5,990 bases of DNA from Bdellovibrionales bacterium (GTDB taxonomy: Bacteria > Bdellovibrionota > UBA1018 > CAIMNF01): contig CANGWP010000133.1 in assembly GCA_947457605.1 (NCBI GenBank), positions 1-5,990 of the forward strand, written 5' to 3'. This document shows, one piece after another, positions 5,989-5,990 of the stretch (position 1 is the first letter of the stretch; each line of letters starts with the position of its first letter). The translations under genes were made by a program, and so were the position numbers. The notes under the pieces were generated by a model that did not search any database, was not told the DNA's origin, and was given only the letters and a program-made list of their open reading frames with translations.

Positions 5989-5990
5989 GC

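Overview
The window is a compact, fully coding piece of a bacterial chromosome with roughly balanced to slightly G+C-rich composition. One gene runs on the + strand and enters from the left edge. Five genes run on the - strand and look like a single co-directional block. All gene junctions are tight: one pair of overlapping stop codons, two short same-strand overlaps, and gaps of 21 and 75 bases. There is no RNA gene, mobile element, CRISPR array or stretch over 300 bases without a gene. Several exported proteins of unusual type sit beside housekeeping genes, which suggests a Gram-negative bacterium of the former deltaproteobacteria (Bdellovibrionota or Myxococcota-like). That placement is inference and rests on no marker gene.

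Left edge (1-595, +): the C-terminal part of an NFACT-family protein (RqcH/FbpA type), with the end of its coiled coil and the NFACT-R RNA-binding domain. It converges on the - strand block, and the two stop codons overlap (+ TAG at 593-595, - TAA at 592-594).

The - strand block, in order of transcription from the right edge: (1) the C-terminal ~483 residues of the DNA translocase FtsK (4537-5988), with motor and gamma domains; (2) a small secreted, Pro/Glu-rich protein of 111 residues (4180-4515), starting at TTG behind a strong Shine-Dalgarno site; (3) a class II nucleotidyltransferase of the CCA-adding enzyme/poly(A) polymerase family (2916-4196); (4) a 250-residue secreted, Gly-rich, beta-strand-rich protein of unknown function (2088-2840); (5) a 503-residue exported protein (592-2103) with a beta-rich N-terminal half and a HEAT-like alpha-helical C-terminal half.

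The most interesting part is genes 4 and 5. The order of beta sheet then helical repeats in gene 5, with several short segments, recalls the N-terminal lipid-binding module (vitellogenin_N) of animal large lipid transfer proteins such as MTP and vitellogenin. Gene 4 has alternating amphipathic strands that could serve as a lipid-facing sheet. A two-subunit periplasmic lipid carrier is a testable hypothesis, not an established assignment. The rest is conventional: chromosome segregation (FtsK), tRNA 3'-end maturation or RNA tailing, and ribosome-associated quality control (NFACT).
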